The notes under the pieces were generated by a model. It saw nothing but the letters and a program-made list of their open reading frames with translations. It did not search any database and was not told the origin of the DNA. DNA of 64,000 nt from Allosphingosinicella vermicomposti (lineage in GTDB: Bacteria; Pseudomonadota; Alphaproteobacteria; Sphingomonadales; Sphingomonadaceae), in contig NZ_PXYJ01000003.1 of NCBI RefSeq assembly GCF_003012815.1, positions 248,001 to 312,000 of the forward strand, given 5' to 3'. Below are positions 17,968-27,055 of this stretch, piece by piece; position 1 is the first letter of the stretch; the number at the start of each line of letters is the position of its first letter. A program made the translations under genes and the position numbers.

Positions 17968-19254
17968 ATGAGCACGATATTGATCGACAAGGTTCTCGAC
18001 CTCGTCACCAACGGCGGCATGTCCCGCTCGGGCCTTGCCCGGGCGGCGGGCCTTCACCCCAATTCGCTGCGCAAGCTCGGCGATTCCGACTGGAATCCGA
18101 CGGCCGACACCTTGTTGAAGCTGGAGAAATTCCTCGCCAGCGGCACCTATGGCGTGATGGCGACGCCCGAGCAGATTATCGACGAGGCGCGGAACGGGCG
18201 CATGTTCATCCTTGTCGACGATGACGACCGGGAAAATGAAGGCGACCTCGTCATCCCGGCGCAGATGGCGACGCCGGACGCGATCAACTTCATGGCGAAG
18301 CATGGCCGCGGCCTCATCTGCCTCGCCCTTTCCAAGGGCCGTGTCGATCAGCTCGGCCTTGGCCTCATGTCACGCAACAATGGCACGCGGCACGAAACCG
18401 CCTTCACCACATCGATCGAGGCGCGGGACGGCGTCACCACCGGCATTTCCGCCGCCGACCGCGCGCGGACCATCTCGGTCGCCATCGATGCGTCGAAGGG
18501 GCCGGAGCATATCGTGACACCCGGCCATGTCTTCCCGCTCGTCGCGCGCGAAGGCGGCGTGCTGGTCCGCGCGGGGCATACCGAAGCGGCGGTGGACGTG
18601 TCCCGCCTCGCGGGGCTCAATCCGTCGGGTGTGATCTGCGAGATCATGCGCGAGGACGGGACGATGGCGCGCATGGACGACCTCATCGAATTCGCACAGC
18701 TTCACGGCCTCAAGATCGGCACGATCCGCGATTTGATTGCCTATCGCCTCAAGAAGGATCACCTTGTCGAGCAGACCGCAGAGGCGCCGTTCGAAAGCCA
18801 GTGGGGCGGCACCTGGACGGCGAAGAGCTTCCTCAACAAGGCGACCGGCATCGAACAGATCGCGCTGGTCAAAGGCCGCATCGATCCTGACACGCCGACG
18901 CTCGTGCGCATGCACGCGCTCAGCATGTTCTCCGATGCTTTTGCCGAGAACGATCCGCGTTCGGGGCTGCTTCAGGGCGCGATGAAGGCGATTGCCGAGG
19001 AAGGCGCGGGCGTGATCGTCGTTATCAACCGTCCCTTGTCCAATGCCTTGTCGAACGAGCTCAACAAGCGCGCCGGTAAGGAGACGATACAGGATAGCGA
19101 GCAGCTGCGCGATTATGGCGTCGGCGCGCAGATCCTGTCCGCGCTCGGCGTGCATGAAATGGTGCTCCTCACCAACACCCATCATACGCCCGTGGCCCTT
19201 GGCGGCTACGGCCTCTCCATCATCGGCGAACGGCCGATTCCCCTGAAAGGCTGA
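17968..19254 (+). CDS. ribB: HTH-fused 3,4-dihydroxy-2-butanone 4-phosphate synthase with degenerate GTP cyclohydrolase II domain (RibBX)
   Basis: A three-part 428-residue protein. Residues about 8-58 form a helix-turn-helix of Cro/XRE appearance ([39 protein letters not shown]). Residues 64-265 are DHBP synthase with [12 protein letters not shown] (84-95), GLICLAL, and [14 protein letters not shown], all active-site regions. Residues about 268-428 align with GTP cyclohydrolase II but lack its zinc cysteines: HSECLTGD reads HALSMFSD and LRCDCG reads ENDPRSG. It should therefore supply the DHBP branch only; GTP cyclohydrolase II must be encoded elsewhere. RibB-RibX hybrids are known; the HTH fusion is the unusual part. 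Confidence 0.93.
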   Translation: MSTILIDKVLDLVTNGGMSRSGLARAAGLHPNSLRKLGDSDWNPTADTLLKLEKFLASGTYGVMATPEQIIDEARNGRMFILVDDDDRENEGDLVIPAQMATPDAINFMAKHGRGLICLALSKGRVDQLGLGLMSRNNGTRHETAFTTSIEARDGVTTGISAADRARTISVAIDASKGPEHIVTPGHVFPLVAREGGVLVRAGHTEAAVDVSRLAGLNPSGVICEIMREDGTMARMDDLIEFAQLHGLKIGTIRDLIAYRLKKDHLVEQTAEAPFESQWGGTWTAKSFLNKATGIEQIALVKGRIDPDTPTLVRMHALSMFSDAFAENDPRSGLLQGAMKAIAEEGAGVIVVINRPLSNALSNELNKRAGKETIQDSEQLRDYGVGAQILSALGVHEMVLLTNTHHTPVALGGYGLSIIGERPIPLKG

Positions 19255-19258
19255 TCCC

Positions 19259-19678
19259 ATGGCGAAATTGCTCATCGTCGAAGCGCGCTTCTACGACCAT
19301 CTGAACGACATGCTGCTCGACGGCGCGCGTACCGCGATCGAGGAAGCTGGGCATGCTCACGATACGGTGACCGTCCCCGGCGCGCTCGAAGTGCCGGGCG
19401 CCATCGCGCTTGCTGCCGAAACCGGCCGCTATGACGGCTATGTCGCGCTTGGCGTCGTGATCCGCGGCGAAACCTATCATTTCGAAATTGTCGCGAACGA
19501 AAGCGCGCGCGGGATCATGGCGCTAACCATGGACGGCATCGCCATCGGCAATGGCATCCTGACGGTCGAAGACGAAGCCCAAGCCCTCGCCCGCGCCAGC
19601 CGCCAAGTGAAGGACAAGGGTGGCGAAGCGGCAAAGGCGGCGCTCGCGATGATGAAGCTAAAAGAGAAGTTCTCCTGA
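19259..19678 (+). CDS. ribH: 6,7-dimethyl-8-ribityllumazine synthase
   Basis: Condenses the RibB product with the RibD-branch pyrimidine. The 139-residue protein has [35 protein letters not shown] (with the catalytic His) and [21 protein letters not shown]. Length is typical. It starts 4 bp after the ribB stop, so the two are probably coupled. Last gene of the riboflavin cluster. Confidence 0.97.
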   Translation: MAKLLIVEARFYDHLNDMLLDGARTAIEEAGHAHDTVTVPGALEVPGAIALAAETGRYDGYVALGVVIRGETYHFEIVANESARGIMALTMDGIAIGNGILTVEDEAQALARASRQVKDKGGEAAKAALAMMKLKEKFS

Positions 19679-19680
19679 GT

Positions 19681-19749
19681 TGCTCCCCGGCGAAAGCCGG
19701 GGTCCAGCCGCTCGGACCGTACCGCTGGGCTCCGGCTTTCGCCGGAGCA
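19681..19749. repeat. Palindromic repeat, CCGG-core family
   Basis: CCCCGGCGAAAGCCGGGG and CTCCGGCTTTCGCCGGAG hairpins with GTCCAGC/GCTGGGC between them. It starts 2 bp after the ribH stop and separates it from the convergent Old Yellow Enzyme gene. Confidence 0.9.
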
Positions 19750-19759
19750 CAAAGGAGGT

Positions 19760-20851
19760 TTACGCAGCCACCGCCGCTTCGGCCTCCGGATAGTCGATAT
19801 AGCCTTCGGGCCCCTGAGTGTACCAGGTCGACTGATCGTCCTTCGCCCAGTCCGCGCCGCATTCGATCCGGCGGGGCAAGTCCGGATTGGAAATGAACGG
19901 ACGACCGAAGCTGATCGCATCGGCGACACCGTCATCCAGGGCCGCCTGCGCGCGCTCGGCATTATAATCCGAATTGAGGACGAGAGGGCCGTTGAAGACC
20001 TTACGGATTTCCGGCGCGATCGGCGGCAATTCGCCTTTGCCATAGGTGCCGTCGAGCGGCGGTTCGCGAAGCTCGAGGAAGGCGATGCCGATTTCGTTCA
20101 GCATCTCCGCCGCTGCGGTGAAGAGCGGCACCGGATCGCTGTCGTTCACGCCTTGTGATTCCCCATTTGGCGATAGGCGAACCGCCGTGCGCTCCGGCCC
20201 CACCACGTCGGCAATGGCGCGTGTTGCCTGGCGGAGCAGGCGGATGCGGTTTTCGATCGGGCCGCCATAATCGTCGTCGCGATGATTGCTGCCGTCGCGC
20301 AGGAACTGGTCGATCAGATAGCCATTGGCGGCGTGAAGCTGCACGCCGTCGAAGCCAGCGGCGATCGCGTAGCCCGCCGCCCGCGCATAATCGTCGAGGA
20401 GATCCGGGATTTCGTCCAATTCCAGCGCCCGCGCTTCTTCATAAGGTTGGCGGCCGTCATAGGTATGCGCCTTGTAAGGGGCTGTGGTCGCGGACGCCGA
20501 AACCGGCTTCTCGCCGTCGAGGAAGCTCGGATGGACAAGGCGGCCCATATGCCAGAGCTGGCTGAAGATGCGGCCGCCCGCTTCGTGCACGGCTTCCGTG
20601 ATCGGCTTCCACGCCTCCACCTGCTCCATCGTCCACAGGCCCGGCGCATAGGGCCAGCCAAGGCCTTGGCGGCTGATTCCCGTCGCCTCGCTGATGATGA
20701 GGCCCGCGCCCGCGCGCTGGGTGTAATAGGTTTTCATAATCTCGGTCGGCACATGTTCCCGCGTCGCCCGGGCGCGCGTCAGGGGGGCCATGACGATGCG
20801 GTTGGGCGCCGTCACCGCGCCGAAGGAAATGGGATCGAACAGCGAGGACAA
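19760..20851 (-). CDS. Old Yellow Enzyme family alkene reductase
   Basis: FMN-dependent ene-reductase of 363 residues, acting on activated alkenes such as enones or nitro compounds. Signatures: APNRIVMAPLTRARA at the N-terminus, LWHMGRLVHPS, FDGVQLHAANGYLIDQFLRDGSNHRDDDYGG with the substrate-binding His-Asn pair, RLSPNGESQG and ISFGRPFISNPDLPRRI. NemA, OYE and morphinone reductase are related; the physiological substrate is unclear. Convergent with ribH. Confidence 0.93.
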   Translation of the reverse strand: MSSLFDPISFGAVTAPNRIVMAPLTRARATREHVPTEIMKTYYTQRAGAGLIISEATGISRQGLGWPYAPGLWTMEQVEAWKPITEAVHEAGGRIFSQLWHMGRLVHPSFLDGEKPVSASATTAPYKAHTYDGRQPYEEARALELDEIPDLLDDYARAAGYAIAAGFDGVQLHAANGYLIDQFLRDGSNHRDDDYGGPIENRIRLLRQATRAIADVVGPERTAVRLSPNGESQGVNDSDPVPLFTAAAEMLNEIGIAFLELREPPLDGTYGKGELPPIAPEIRKVFNGPLVLNSDYNAERAQAALDDGVADAISFGRPFISNPDLPRRIECGADWAKDDQSTWYTQGPEGYIDYPEAEAAVAA

Positions 20852-20927
20852 AGCAGGTTTCCTTTCGAAACGGGAGACGGAGAGTTAGGAACGCGCGCGG
20901 TGGTTGAAAAGTCCCACCCACACATGT

Positions 20928-20991
20928 CCGTTCGGTTCGAGCGAAGTCGAGAACCATGCCCGCGCATCTCGACTTCGCTCGATGCGAACGG
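20928..20991. repeat. Palindromic repeat, CCGTTCG...CGAACGG family (short form)
   Basis: CCGTTCG, TCGAGCGAAGTCGAGA and the mirrored TCTCGACTTCGCTCGA, CGAACGG. It lies between two divergent genes rather than after a stop codon. Confidence 0.88.
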
Positions 20992-21034
20992 GTGAGAGGT
21001 GTTCGAGTTAGGCGATTTCCGCTAGCGCCTCCCC

Positions 21035-21904
21035 ATGCCCGTTTCCTCTCCCAACCGTGCCGCCTTCCCCGCGATGATCCTCGCCAATGTCGTGCTGGCG
21101 CTGGGGCCGTGGATGGTGCGGCTGGCCGATGTCGGGCCGATCGCGGCGGGCTTCTGGCGGCTGGCGCTGGCGGTGCCTTTCCTGATGATCCTTGCCTGGT
21201 TCTCGCCGGGAAAGTTGCGCACGCGTGGCGCCTTGCTGGCGATGATCGCGGTGGGCGGCCTGTTCTTCGCGGCCGACCTCGCCGCCTGGCATTATGGCAT
21301 CCACCATACGAAGCTCGCCAACGCCACTTTGTTCGGCAATATGAGCAGCCTGATCTTTGCCCTTTACGGCTTCATCTTGCTCCGTCGTTTGCCGAGCGGG
21401 GCGCAAGGGTTCGCGTTGGCATTGGCTCTCGTCGGCGCGATCCTGCTGATGGGCAGCAGCTACGAGCTTTCGCCCGACCATCTTGAAGGCGATCTTTTCG
21501 CTCTGCTCGCGGGTCTTTTCTACACCTTTTACCTGATCGCTGTGGACCGGGCGCGGCGCGAGATGGCGCCGATGCCGGTGCTCGCATTGTCGACGCTCGC
21601 GGGAACGCTGCCGCTCTTCCTCTTCGCCCGCATCATGGGTGAGGCGATCCTGCCGGGCGACTGGACCGCCTTGTTCCTGCTGGCGCTCAGCAGCCAGGTG
21701 ATCGGCCAGGGCCTGCTCGTCTACGCCATGGGGCACTTGTCGCCGGTGATCGTCGGCCTCGGCCTCCTCACCCAGCCGGTCGTCTCGGCACTGGTCGGCT
21801 GGCTGGCTTATGATGAGCACCTGTCGCTCGCCGACGGCGCGGGGGCGTTGCTCATTTCGGTGGCTTTGGTGCTGATCCGTCTGCCCGATCGACGCAAGGC
21901 TTGA
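21035..21904 (+). CDS. EamA-family (DMT) transporter
   Basis: A 289-residue inner-membrane protein with about ten hydrophobic helices in two repeats, beginning AMILANVVLALGPWMVRLADVGPIAAGFWRLALAVPFL and repeating with GDLFALLAGLFYTFYLIAV ... PVIVGLGLLTQPVVSALVGWLAYDE, the EamA fold. These proteins export small metabolites such as amino acids; the substrate is not predictable. Followed 48 bp later by a COQ9 family gene. Confidence 0.92.
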   Translation: MPVSSPNRAAFPAMILANVVLALGPWMVRLADVGPIAAGFWRLALAVPFLMILAWFSPGKLRTRGALLAMIAVGGLFFAADLAAWHYGIHHTKLANATLFGNMSSLIFALYGFILLRRLPSGAQGFALALALVGAILLMGSSYELSPDHLEGDLFALLAGLFYTFYLIAVDRARREMAPMPVLALSTLAGTLPLFLFARIMGEAILPGDWTALFLLALSSQVIGQGLLVYAMGHLSPVIVGLGLLTQPVVSALVGWLAYDEHLSLADGAGALLISVALVLIRLPDRRKA

Positions 21905-21952
21905 GCTTGCAACGCCGCCCGCGCGCCCTCATCTTGGGCGAAGGAGAGTGAT

Positions 21953-22624
21953 ATGACCGATCAGACCATTCCACCGGCCGAAATGACGCTGGACGAACTG
22001 CGCGTCGCGCTGGCGCCGCTCATCCCCGGCCATGCCGTGTTCGACGGATGGAATGACGCCGCGCTCGCCATGGCGGCGAACGAGCTTGGTGTTCCGGCCG
22101 ATCGCGCGAAGCTCGCCTTTCCTGGGGGCGCGATGGAGATGATCGATGCCTGGTTCGATGCGATCGATTTGGCGATGGCAAAGGCTTTTCCGCCCGAACG
22201 GATCGCGACGATGAAGATTCGCGCGCGGATCCGCGATCTCCTCCTCTACCGGATCGAAGTGACGCATCCGCACAAGGAGGCGCTGCGCCGCGCCTTCGCG
22301 ATCCTGTCTATGCCGCAAAATGCTTTGGCGGCGGCAAAGCTCGCCTGGCGCGCGGCGGACCGGATGTGGCGCCTTGCGGGCGACAGGGCGAGCGATTTCA
22401 ACCATTATTCGAAGCGCGGAATATTGTCGGCCCTCTATACCTCGACCCTGCTCGTCTATCTCGACGACGACACGCCCGACATCGCGGCAACAAAGGGCTT
22501 CCTGGATCGGCGCATCGACGATGTGATGCGGTTCGAGAAATTCAAAGCACAGTGGAAGGGCGGGAGCGAGCGGATGCCGAGCCTCAGCCGCTTCCTCGGG
22601 CGGCTCCGTTATCCGGCGGTATAA
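21953..22624 (+). CDS. COQ9 family protein
   Basis: A 223-residue protein of the COQ9 family, a TetR-like fold that binds isoprene lipids and assists COQ7-type hydroxylation in ubiquinone synthesis in eukaryotes; the bacterial role is inferred. Diagnostic stretches are GWNDAALAMAANELGVP, RIRDLLLYRIEVTHPHKEALRRAFAILSMP, ADRMWRLAGDRASDFNHYSKRGILSALYTSTLLVYLDD and FLDRRIDDVMRFEKFK. GAAGGAGAG precedes the ATG. Confidence 0.93.
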   Translation: MTDQTIPPAEMTLDELRVALAPLIPGHAVFDGWNDAALAMAANELGVPADRAKLAFPGGAMEMIDAWFDAIDLAMAKAFPPERIATMKIRARIRDLLLYRIEVTHPHKEALRRAFAILSMPQNALAAAKLAWRAADRMWRLAGDRASDFNHYSKRGILSALYTSTLLVYLDDDTPDIAATKGFLDRRIDDVMRFEKFKAQWKGGSERMPSLSRFLGRLRYPAV

Positions 22625-22626
22625 TT

Positions 22627-22712
22627 CGTCATTGCGAGGAGCGTAGCGGCGGCAATCCAACTTGCGGCAGGCTCAGCGCGGCTGAATTGCTTCGCCCCGC
22701 TCGCAATGGCGA
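22627..22712. repeat. Palindromic repeat, CGTCATTGCGAG family
   Basis: CGTCATTGCGAGGAGCG with GGCAATCCA on the left; GAATTGCTTCGCC and CTCGCAATGGCGA on the right. It begins 3 bp after the COQ9 stop. Confidence 0.85.
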
Positions 22713-22719
22713 AGAAAAA

Positions 22720-22941
22720 TCACCCTGCCATTTGCAGGCGCGGCGCTGCGGCGGCCGGGCGCTGATAGAAGGAGACGAAGCGCTTGATGCGGCGACCCTG
22801 CGACCACAGATCGCCCGTTTCCATACCGCGCAACTCTTCGGCCAAGGCGATCGCTTGCGCATCGTTCGCCGCGTCGAATTCCTTGTAAGACCGGATTTCG
22901 CGGTGGCGTTCGCCGAGGAGATAGAGGCGGTAGGTCTTCAT
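22720..22941 (-). CDS. Small conserved protein, hypothetical
   Basis: A 73-residue protein, MKTYRLYLLGERHREIRSYKEF, with a DDAxA-like helix (AANDAQAIALAEEL) and a basic C-terminal half (WSQGRRIKRFVSFYQR). The pattern of a strand, a nucleating helix and a WxxxR/K segment recurs in short sphingomonad proteins of unknown role. Codon use matches its neighbours. It is divergent from feoAB. Confidence 0.7.
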   Translation of the reverse strand: MKTYRLYLLGERHREIRSYKEFDAANDAQAIALAEELRGMETGDLWSQGRRIKRFVSFYQRPAAAAPRLQMAG

Positions 22942-23125
22942 GGCACATCCTTCACTTCACCCTCACATGAGCGAGGTTAAATCGGTTGCCGGCCCGCTTG
23001 GTTCCATAGAAAGGCATGCGCCCTGCGCTGCAATTGACATGGATCAATTGTTTCGGCGCTGTGCGATGAAATGCGGCCCGAATGCCCTGAAGCGATGCGA
23101 AATTGGCAGTGGCCATGAGCCGCTC

Positions 23126-23144
23126 TTATTGATAATCACTCGCA
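23126..23144 (+). promoter_or_regulatory. Fur-box-like site before feoA
   Basis: TTATTGATAATCACTCGCA resembles the Fur consensus (GATAATCATT half-sites) and ends 5 bp before the feoA ATG at 23150. Iron-responsive repression of feoAB is the expected use. Confidence 0.6.
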
Positions 23145-23149
23145 GCAAT

Positions 23150-23401
23150 ATGACTCAGCCTCTCAGCCTCGACCGATTGCCGTTCCGGACCCCGGCCCGC
23201 ATCACCGCCATCGATTGGCTGCGGATGAGTGAGGGCGACGCGCGGCGCCTGCGCAATCTCGGCTTCGATGAAGGCGTATCGGTCGAATCGCTCCACGCCG
23301 CGCCGTTCGGCGGCGATCCATTAGCGGTGCGGGTTGGGCGGATGACCGTGGCAATGCGCCGCGCCCTTGCAAATGCCGTCGCGGTGGAGACAGGCCAGTG
23401 A
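23150..23401 (+). CDS. feoA: Ferrous iron transport protein A
   Basis: An 83-residue cytosolic SH3-like protein needed for FeoB activity. MTQPLSLDRLPFRTPARITAIDW is followed by RRLRNLGFDEGVSVESLHAAPFGGDPLAVRVGRMTVAMRRALANAVAVE, the FeoA core. The ATG at 23150 gives family length. Its stop overlaps the feoB GTG start (GTGA). A Fur-box-like site lies immediately upstream. Confidence 0.92.
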   Translation: MTQPLSLDRLPFRTPARITAIDWLRMSEGDARRLRNLGFDEGVSVESLHAAPFGGDPLAVRVGRMTVAMRRALANAVAVETGQ

Positions 23402-25239
23402 CGACCGTCCCGCTCATCGCCGTCGTCGGCAATCCCAATGCGGGCAAGAGCGCGCTGTTCAACATGCTCACCGGCGCGCGGCAGAAGGTCGGCAATTATC
23501 CGGGCGTCACCGTGGAGCGGAAATCAGGGCGGCTGTCCCTGGCTGATGGCCGTCCGGTCGAATTGGTCGATCTCCCCGGCGCCTATAGCCTCGAACCGTC
23601 GAGCCCGGACGAAGCGGTGACCCGCGATGTCGTGATCGGCCGCCAGCAGGGTGAGCGCCTGCCCGACGCATTGTTGATCGTCCTCGACGCGACGAACCTC
23701 GACAACCATTTGCGCTTTGCGTTGCAGCTCATCAATCTCGGCCTGCCGACGGTCGTCGCCTTGAACATGGTCGACATGGCGGCGCGCGACGGCCTCGTCA
23801 TCGACAGCGCGCGTCTTTCGGAAGAACTTGGCGTGCCGGTGATCGAGACGGTGGCGGTCCGTCGCCGCGGGCTCGGCAGCTTGAAGGAGGCCCTCAGTCT
23901 CGCCGTTACGGCCGAGAAGAGAGCACCGGTGCCCGACGAGCCGTTCGCCGCCGTCCAACGCCGCGCACGGGCGATCGCCGATGCGGCGGTTGCCGGAGAT
24001 GCGACCATTCACCGCACGTCGAGCGTGATCGACCGCATCGTTCTCAATCCCGTCGCGGGGCCATTCCTGTTCGCGCTCATCATGTTCCTGATGTTCCAGG
24101 CGGTGTTCGCCTGGTCCGAAGCGCCTATCGGCTGGATCGAGGGGGCGATCACCGGGCTTCAGGGCGCCGTCACGGATGCGATGCCGGACGGCTTCATCCG
24201 CTCACTGCTTGTCGACGGCGTGTTGGGCGGGGTGGGGGCGGTGGTCGTCTTCCTGCCGCAGATCCTGATCCTGTTCCTGTTCATCCTGCTTCTGGAAGCG
24301 ACCGGATATATGGTCCGCGCCGCCTTCCTGATGGACCGGCTGATGGCGAAGGTCGGCCTCTCCGGCCACGCCTTCATTCCGCTCCTCTCATCCTTTGCCT
24401 GCGCCATTCCCGGCATCATGGCGACGCGGACGATCGAAGATCCCAAGCATCGCCTGACGACCATTCTCATCGCGCCGCTGATGACCTGTTCGGCACGCCT
24501 CCCGGTTTATGCAGTGATCATCGGCGCCTTCATCCCGGCGACGTCGGTCGGCTGGGGCATTGGCCTCCAGGGACTGGTGATGTTCGGCCTTTACCTTCTG
24601 GGCATTGCGGGCGCGCTGCTTGCGGCCCTCGTCCTGCGCCGCACGGTGGCCAAGGGCAGCCATCAGGGTTTCATGATGGAAATGCCCAAATATCAGGTGC
24701 CGATTCCGCGCGACGTGCTGCTTGGCCTCTGGCAGCGCGCGGCGATCTTTTTGAAGCGCGCGGGTTCGATCATCCTCGTTTCGACGATCGTGCTTTGGGC
24801 CTTGCTCTCCTTCCCGCAGCCAAGGCCCGGCGAAAGCGCGCTCGACGCCTCCATCGCAGGCAAGATTGCGGGCGGCCTCGAAACGGTGGTGCGCCCGATC
24901 GGGTTCAACCACGAAATCGCGCTCGCGCTCATCCCCGCCATGGCGGCGCGCGAGGTTGCGGTGTCGGCGCTTGCTACCGCTTATTCGATCGAGGCGGATG
25001 ACGAGGCGCAGGCCGAACAGTCGCTGGTGGAACGCTTGCAGGGCCGCTGGACCTTGCCGACCGCTTTGGCCTTCCTCGCTTGGTTCGTCTTCGCGCCGCA
25101 ATGCCTGTCTACGGTCGCGGTCGTCCGGCGGGAAACGAACGGGTGGAAATGGCCCGCCTTCATGCTAGCCTATCTGTTCGGTCTCGCCTATCTGGCCGCA
25201 GGCGCAACTTACTGGGCGGCAATAGCCCTCGGGCTTTAG
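23398..25239 (+). CDS. feoB: Ferrous iron transporter B
   Basis: G-protein-coupled Fe(II) importer of the inner membrane, 613 residues. The N-terminal GTPase has AVVGNPNAGKSALFN (G1), NYPGVTVERKSG, DLPGAYSL (G3) and NMVD (G4). The membrane part has two Gate repeats, including PLLSSFACAIPGIMATRTI and PLMTCSARLPVYAVI, with the conserved Cys. It starts with GTG, overlapping feoA by 4 bp. No feoC follows. The short tail after the last membrane segments is normal for alphaproteobacteria. Confidence 0.97.
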   Translation: MTTVPLIAVVGNPNAGKSALFNMLTGARQKVGNYPGVTVERKSGRLSLADGRPVELVDLPGAYSLEPSSPDEAVTRDVVIGRQQGERLPDALLIVLDATNLDNHLRFALQLINLGLPTVVALNMVDMAARDGLVIDSARLSEELGVPVIETVAVRRRGLGSLKEALSLAVTAEKRAPVPDEPFAAVQRRARAIADAAVAGDATIHRTSSVIDRIVLNPVAGPFLFALIMFLMFQAVFAWSEAPIGWIEGAITGLQGAVTDAMPDGFIRSLLVDGVLGGVGAVVVFLPQILILFLFILLLEATGYMVRAAFLMDRLMAKVGLSGHAFIPLLSSFACAIPGIMATRTIEDPKHRLTTILIAPLMTCSARLPVYAVIIGAFIPATSVGWGIGLQGLVMFGLYLLGIAGALLAALVLRRTVAKGSHQGFMMEMPKYQVPIPRDVLLGLWQRAAIFLKRAGSIILVSTIVLWALLSFPQPRPGESALDASIAGKIAGGLETVVRPIGFNHEIALALIPAMAAREVAVSALATAYSIEADDEAQAEQSLVERLQGRWTLPTALAFLAWFVFAPQCLSTVAVVRRETNGWKWPAFMLAYLFGLAYLAAGATYWAAIALGL

Positions 25240-25250
25240 GAGTTTTTTAA

Positions 25251-25772
<522 letters not shown>

Positions 25773-25779
25773 CGGGAAA

Positions 25780-25864
25780 CGTCATGCTGAACTTGTTTCA
25801 GCATCCATGCCGATGACGATCGCGACTGTCGGACAGATGGACCCTGAAACAAGTTCAGGGTGAC
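25780..25864. repeat. Palindromic repeat, CTGAACTTGTTTCAG family
   Basis: CGTCATGCTGAACTTGTTTCAGCATCCAT on the left and ATGGACCCTGAAACAAGTTCAGGGTGACG on the right: two TTGAAC-type hairpins with outer CGTCA/TGACG complementarity. It lies 8 bp after the ssb stop. Confidence 0.9.
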
Positions 25865-25870
25865 GGGCTA

Positions 25871-26404
25871 TTATTTCTTCTTGAGCGCAGCCAATCCCGC
25901 AAAGGGCGAGGATTCCCGCTTGGCCTCCTCCTCGCTTTTCACACCCGCCGCGCGTAGGGCATCCTCGGCGCCCGGCGCGCGTGGCCAGGGGTCGAGGTTC
26001 AGCGACAATGTCTCGGCGACCGCTTCGCCGATATCGATCATCGCGCCTTCGTAAAAAACGACATCGCATTCCGCTTCGCTGAGCTCGATCTCTTCATCCG
26101 GCGCGCCATCCTGCGGCTCCGGGCGGAAAAGGATGGTGAAATCCTCAGCGACATGTGCGGGTATCGGAACGCCGGTCGCGACGCAGCTTTGCGTCACCTC
26201 GGCCTCCATCCGGCCCTTGGCTGTCACCGTTTCTCCGTCCCGTTGCAGCGTCAGCGTCGCGGCAAGCCGGTCGATAGCGACAAGGTCGAAGCGGGCGGCG
26301 AGCGCGGCGCGTTCCTCCGCCGACGCCTCCACCGTCATCGGCTTTGCGACCGACGGCAACGTGTCGAGGCGGGCGGGGCGGCTGAATTCGGGAGCCATGA
26401 TCAT
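25871..26404 (-). CDS. DUF177 (YceD-like) protein
   Basis: A 177-residue protein of the DUF177/YceD family, often beside rpmF and linked to 23S rRNA or large-subunit maturation; rpmF is not adjacent here. Evidence is the family pattern TVEASAEERAALAARFDLVAIDRLAATLTLQRDG, the CVATGVPIPAHVAEDFTILF region and the acidic EEIELSEAECDVVFYEGAMIDIGEAVAETLSLNLDPWPR. Its start overlaps the stop of the upstream chaperone gene (ATGA), so they are translationally coupled. Confidence 0.85.
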   Translation of the reverse strand: MIMAPEFSRPARLDTLPSVAKPMTVEASAEERAALAARFDLVAIDRLAATLTLQRDGETVTAKGRMEAEVTQSCVATGVPIPAHVAEDFTILFRPEPQDGAPDEEIELSEAECDVVFYEGAMIDIGEAVAETLSLNLDPWPRAPGAEDALRAAGVKSEEEAKRESSPFAGLAALKKK

Positions 26405-26925
26405 GCCCGGGGAAGATCGCCGGACAGGATGGCCGGCATCAGCCGTTCGGCAAGCGCCGCGTGGAAGCGCCCGATCCTGGCCGCCACGAAAGCGTTCGCG
26501 TCGGGCGAGGGCGGTGCGCCCCGGAAGATGTTGCGGCTGACGGCTTCCTCGAGCCCTTCGCCCATATCAAACGCGGCGCGGAATGCGCCGATCCGGCCGC
26601 CCAATGTTCCCATCATCTTGCCGATGCGCTTGCCAACGACCAGGTCGCCGGTGCCGAGCTGGCGGATATTGCCGTCCATGTCGGCGATGAACAATTCGGC
26701 GAGCAATGCGGAATCGGCCCGCGTTTCCGCCCCGCCTTGTTCAACCCGGATTAAGACGAGGGCGAGGATGGTGGCGATCATGTCGAACCGTCCGTCGATC
26801 GTGTCCGGAACCTGGCCATCGCGATACCAGATGGGATCGCGGCCGATTGCGACCACCGCTTCGTAAAGCGGCCGCAATTTTTCCGTGTCCCGCCGGCGTC
26901 CGAAAAGTCGTGAGAGAAAAGACAA
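26401..26925 (-). CDS. Ubiquinol-cytochrome c chaperone family protein
   Basis: A 174-residue homologue of Cbp3/UQCC1, which assists cytochrome b assembly into complex III. MSFLSRLFGRRRDTEKLRPLYEAVVAIGRDPIWYRDGQVPDTIDGRFDMIATILALVLIR is the family N-terminus, followed by LLAELFIADMDGNIRQLGTGDLVVGKRIGKMMGTLGGRIGAFRAAF. It precedes the DUF177 gene with a 4-bp overlap and diverges from bamE. Confidence 0.9.
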   Translation of the reverse strand: MSFLSRLFGRRRDTEKLRPLYEAVVAIGRDPIWYRDGQVPDTIDGRFDMIATILALVLIRVEQGGAETRADSALLAELFIADMDGNIRQLGTGDLVVGKRIGKMMGTLGGRIGAFRAAFDMGEGLEEAVSRNIFRGAPPSPDANAFVAARIGRFHAALAERLMPAILSGDLPRA

Positions 26926-27055
26926 TGGTTTTCCTTGGCTGCGTCCCCGGGCTTGCGCCCGGCGTTGTGGAGCGCATATTGGGGCTTCACGTCGCGGCCT
27001 GCAAGGCGGACACCGGCGTCATATCGGCGATGGTGTGTTCAGGAGAATGATTAAG

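Noticed and set aside
15993-17968. FMN riboswitch in the riboflavin cluster
   Set aside because: The spaces before ribD, ribE and ribB are filled by palindromic repeats or the 18-bp dyad; no RFN-element consensus could be found by eye.
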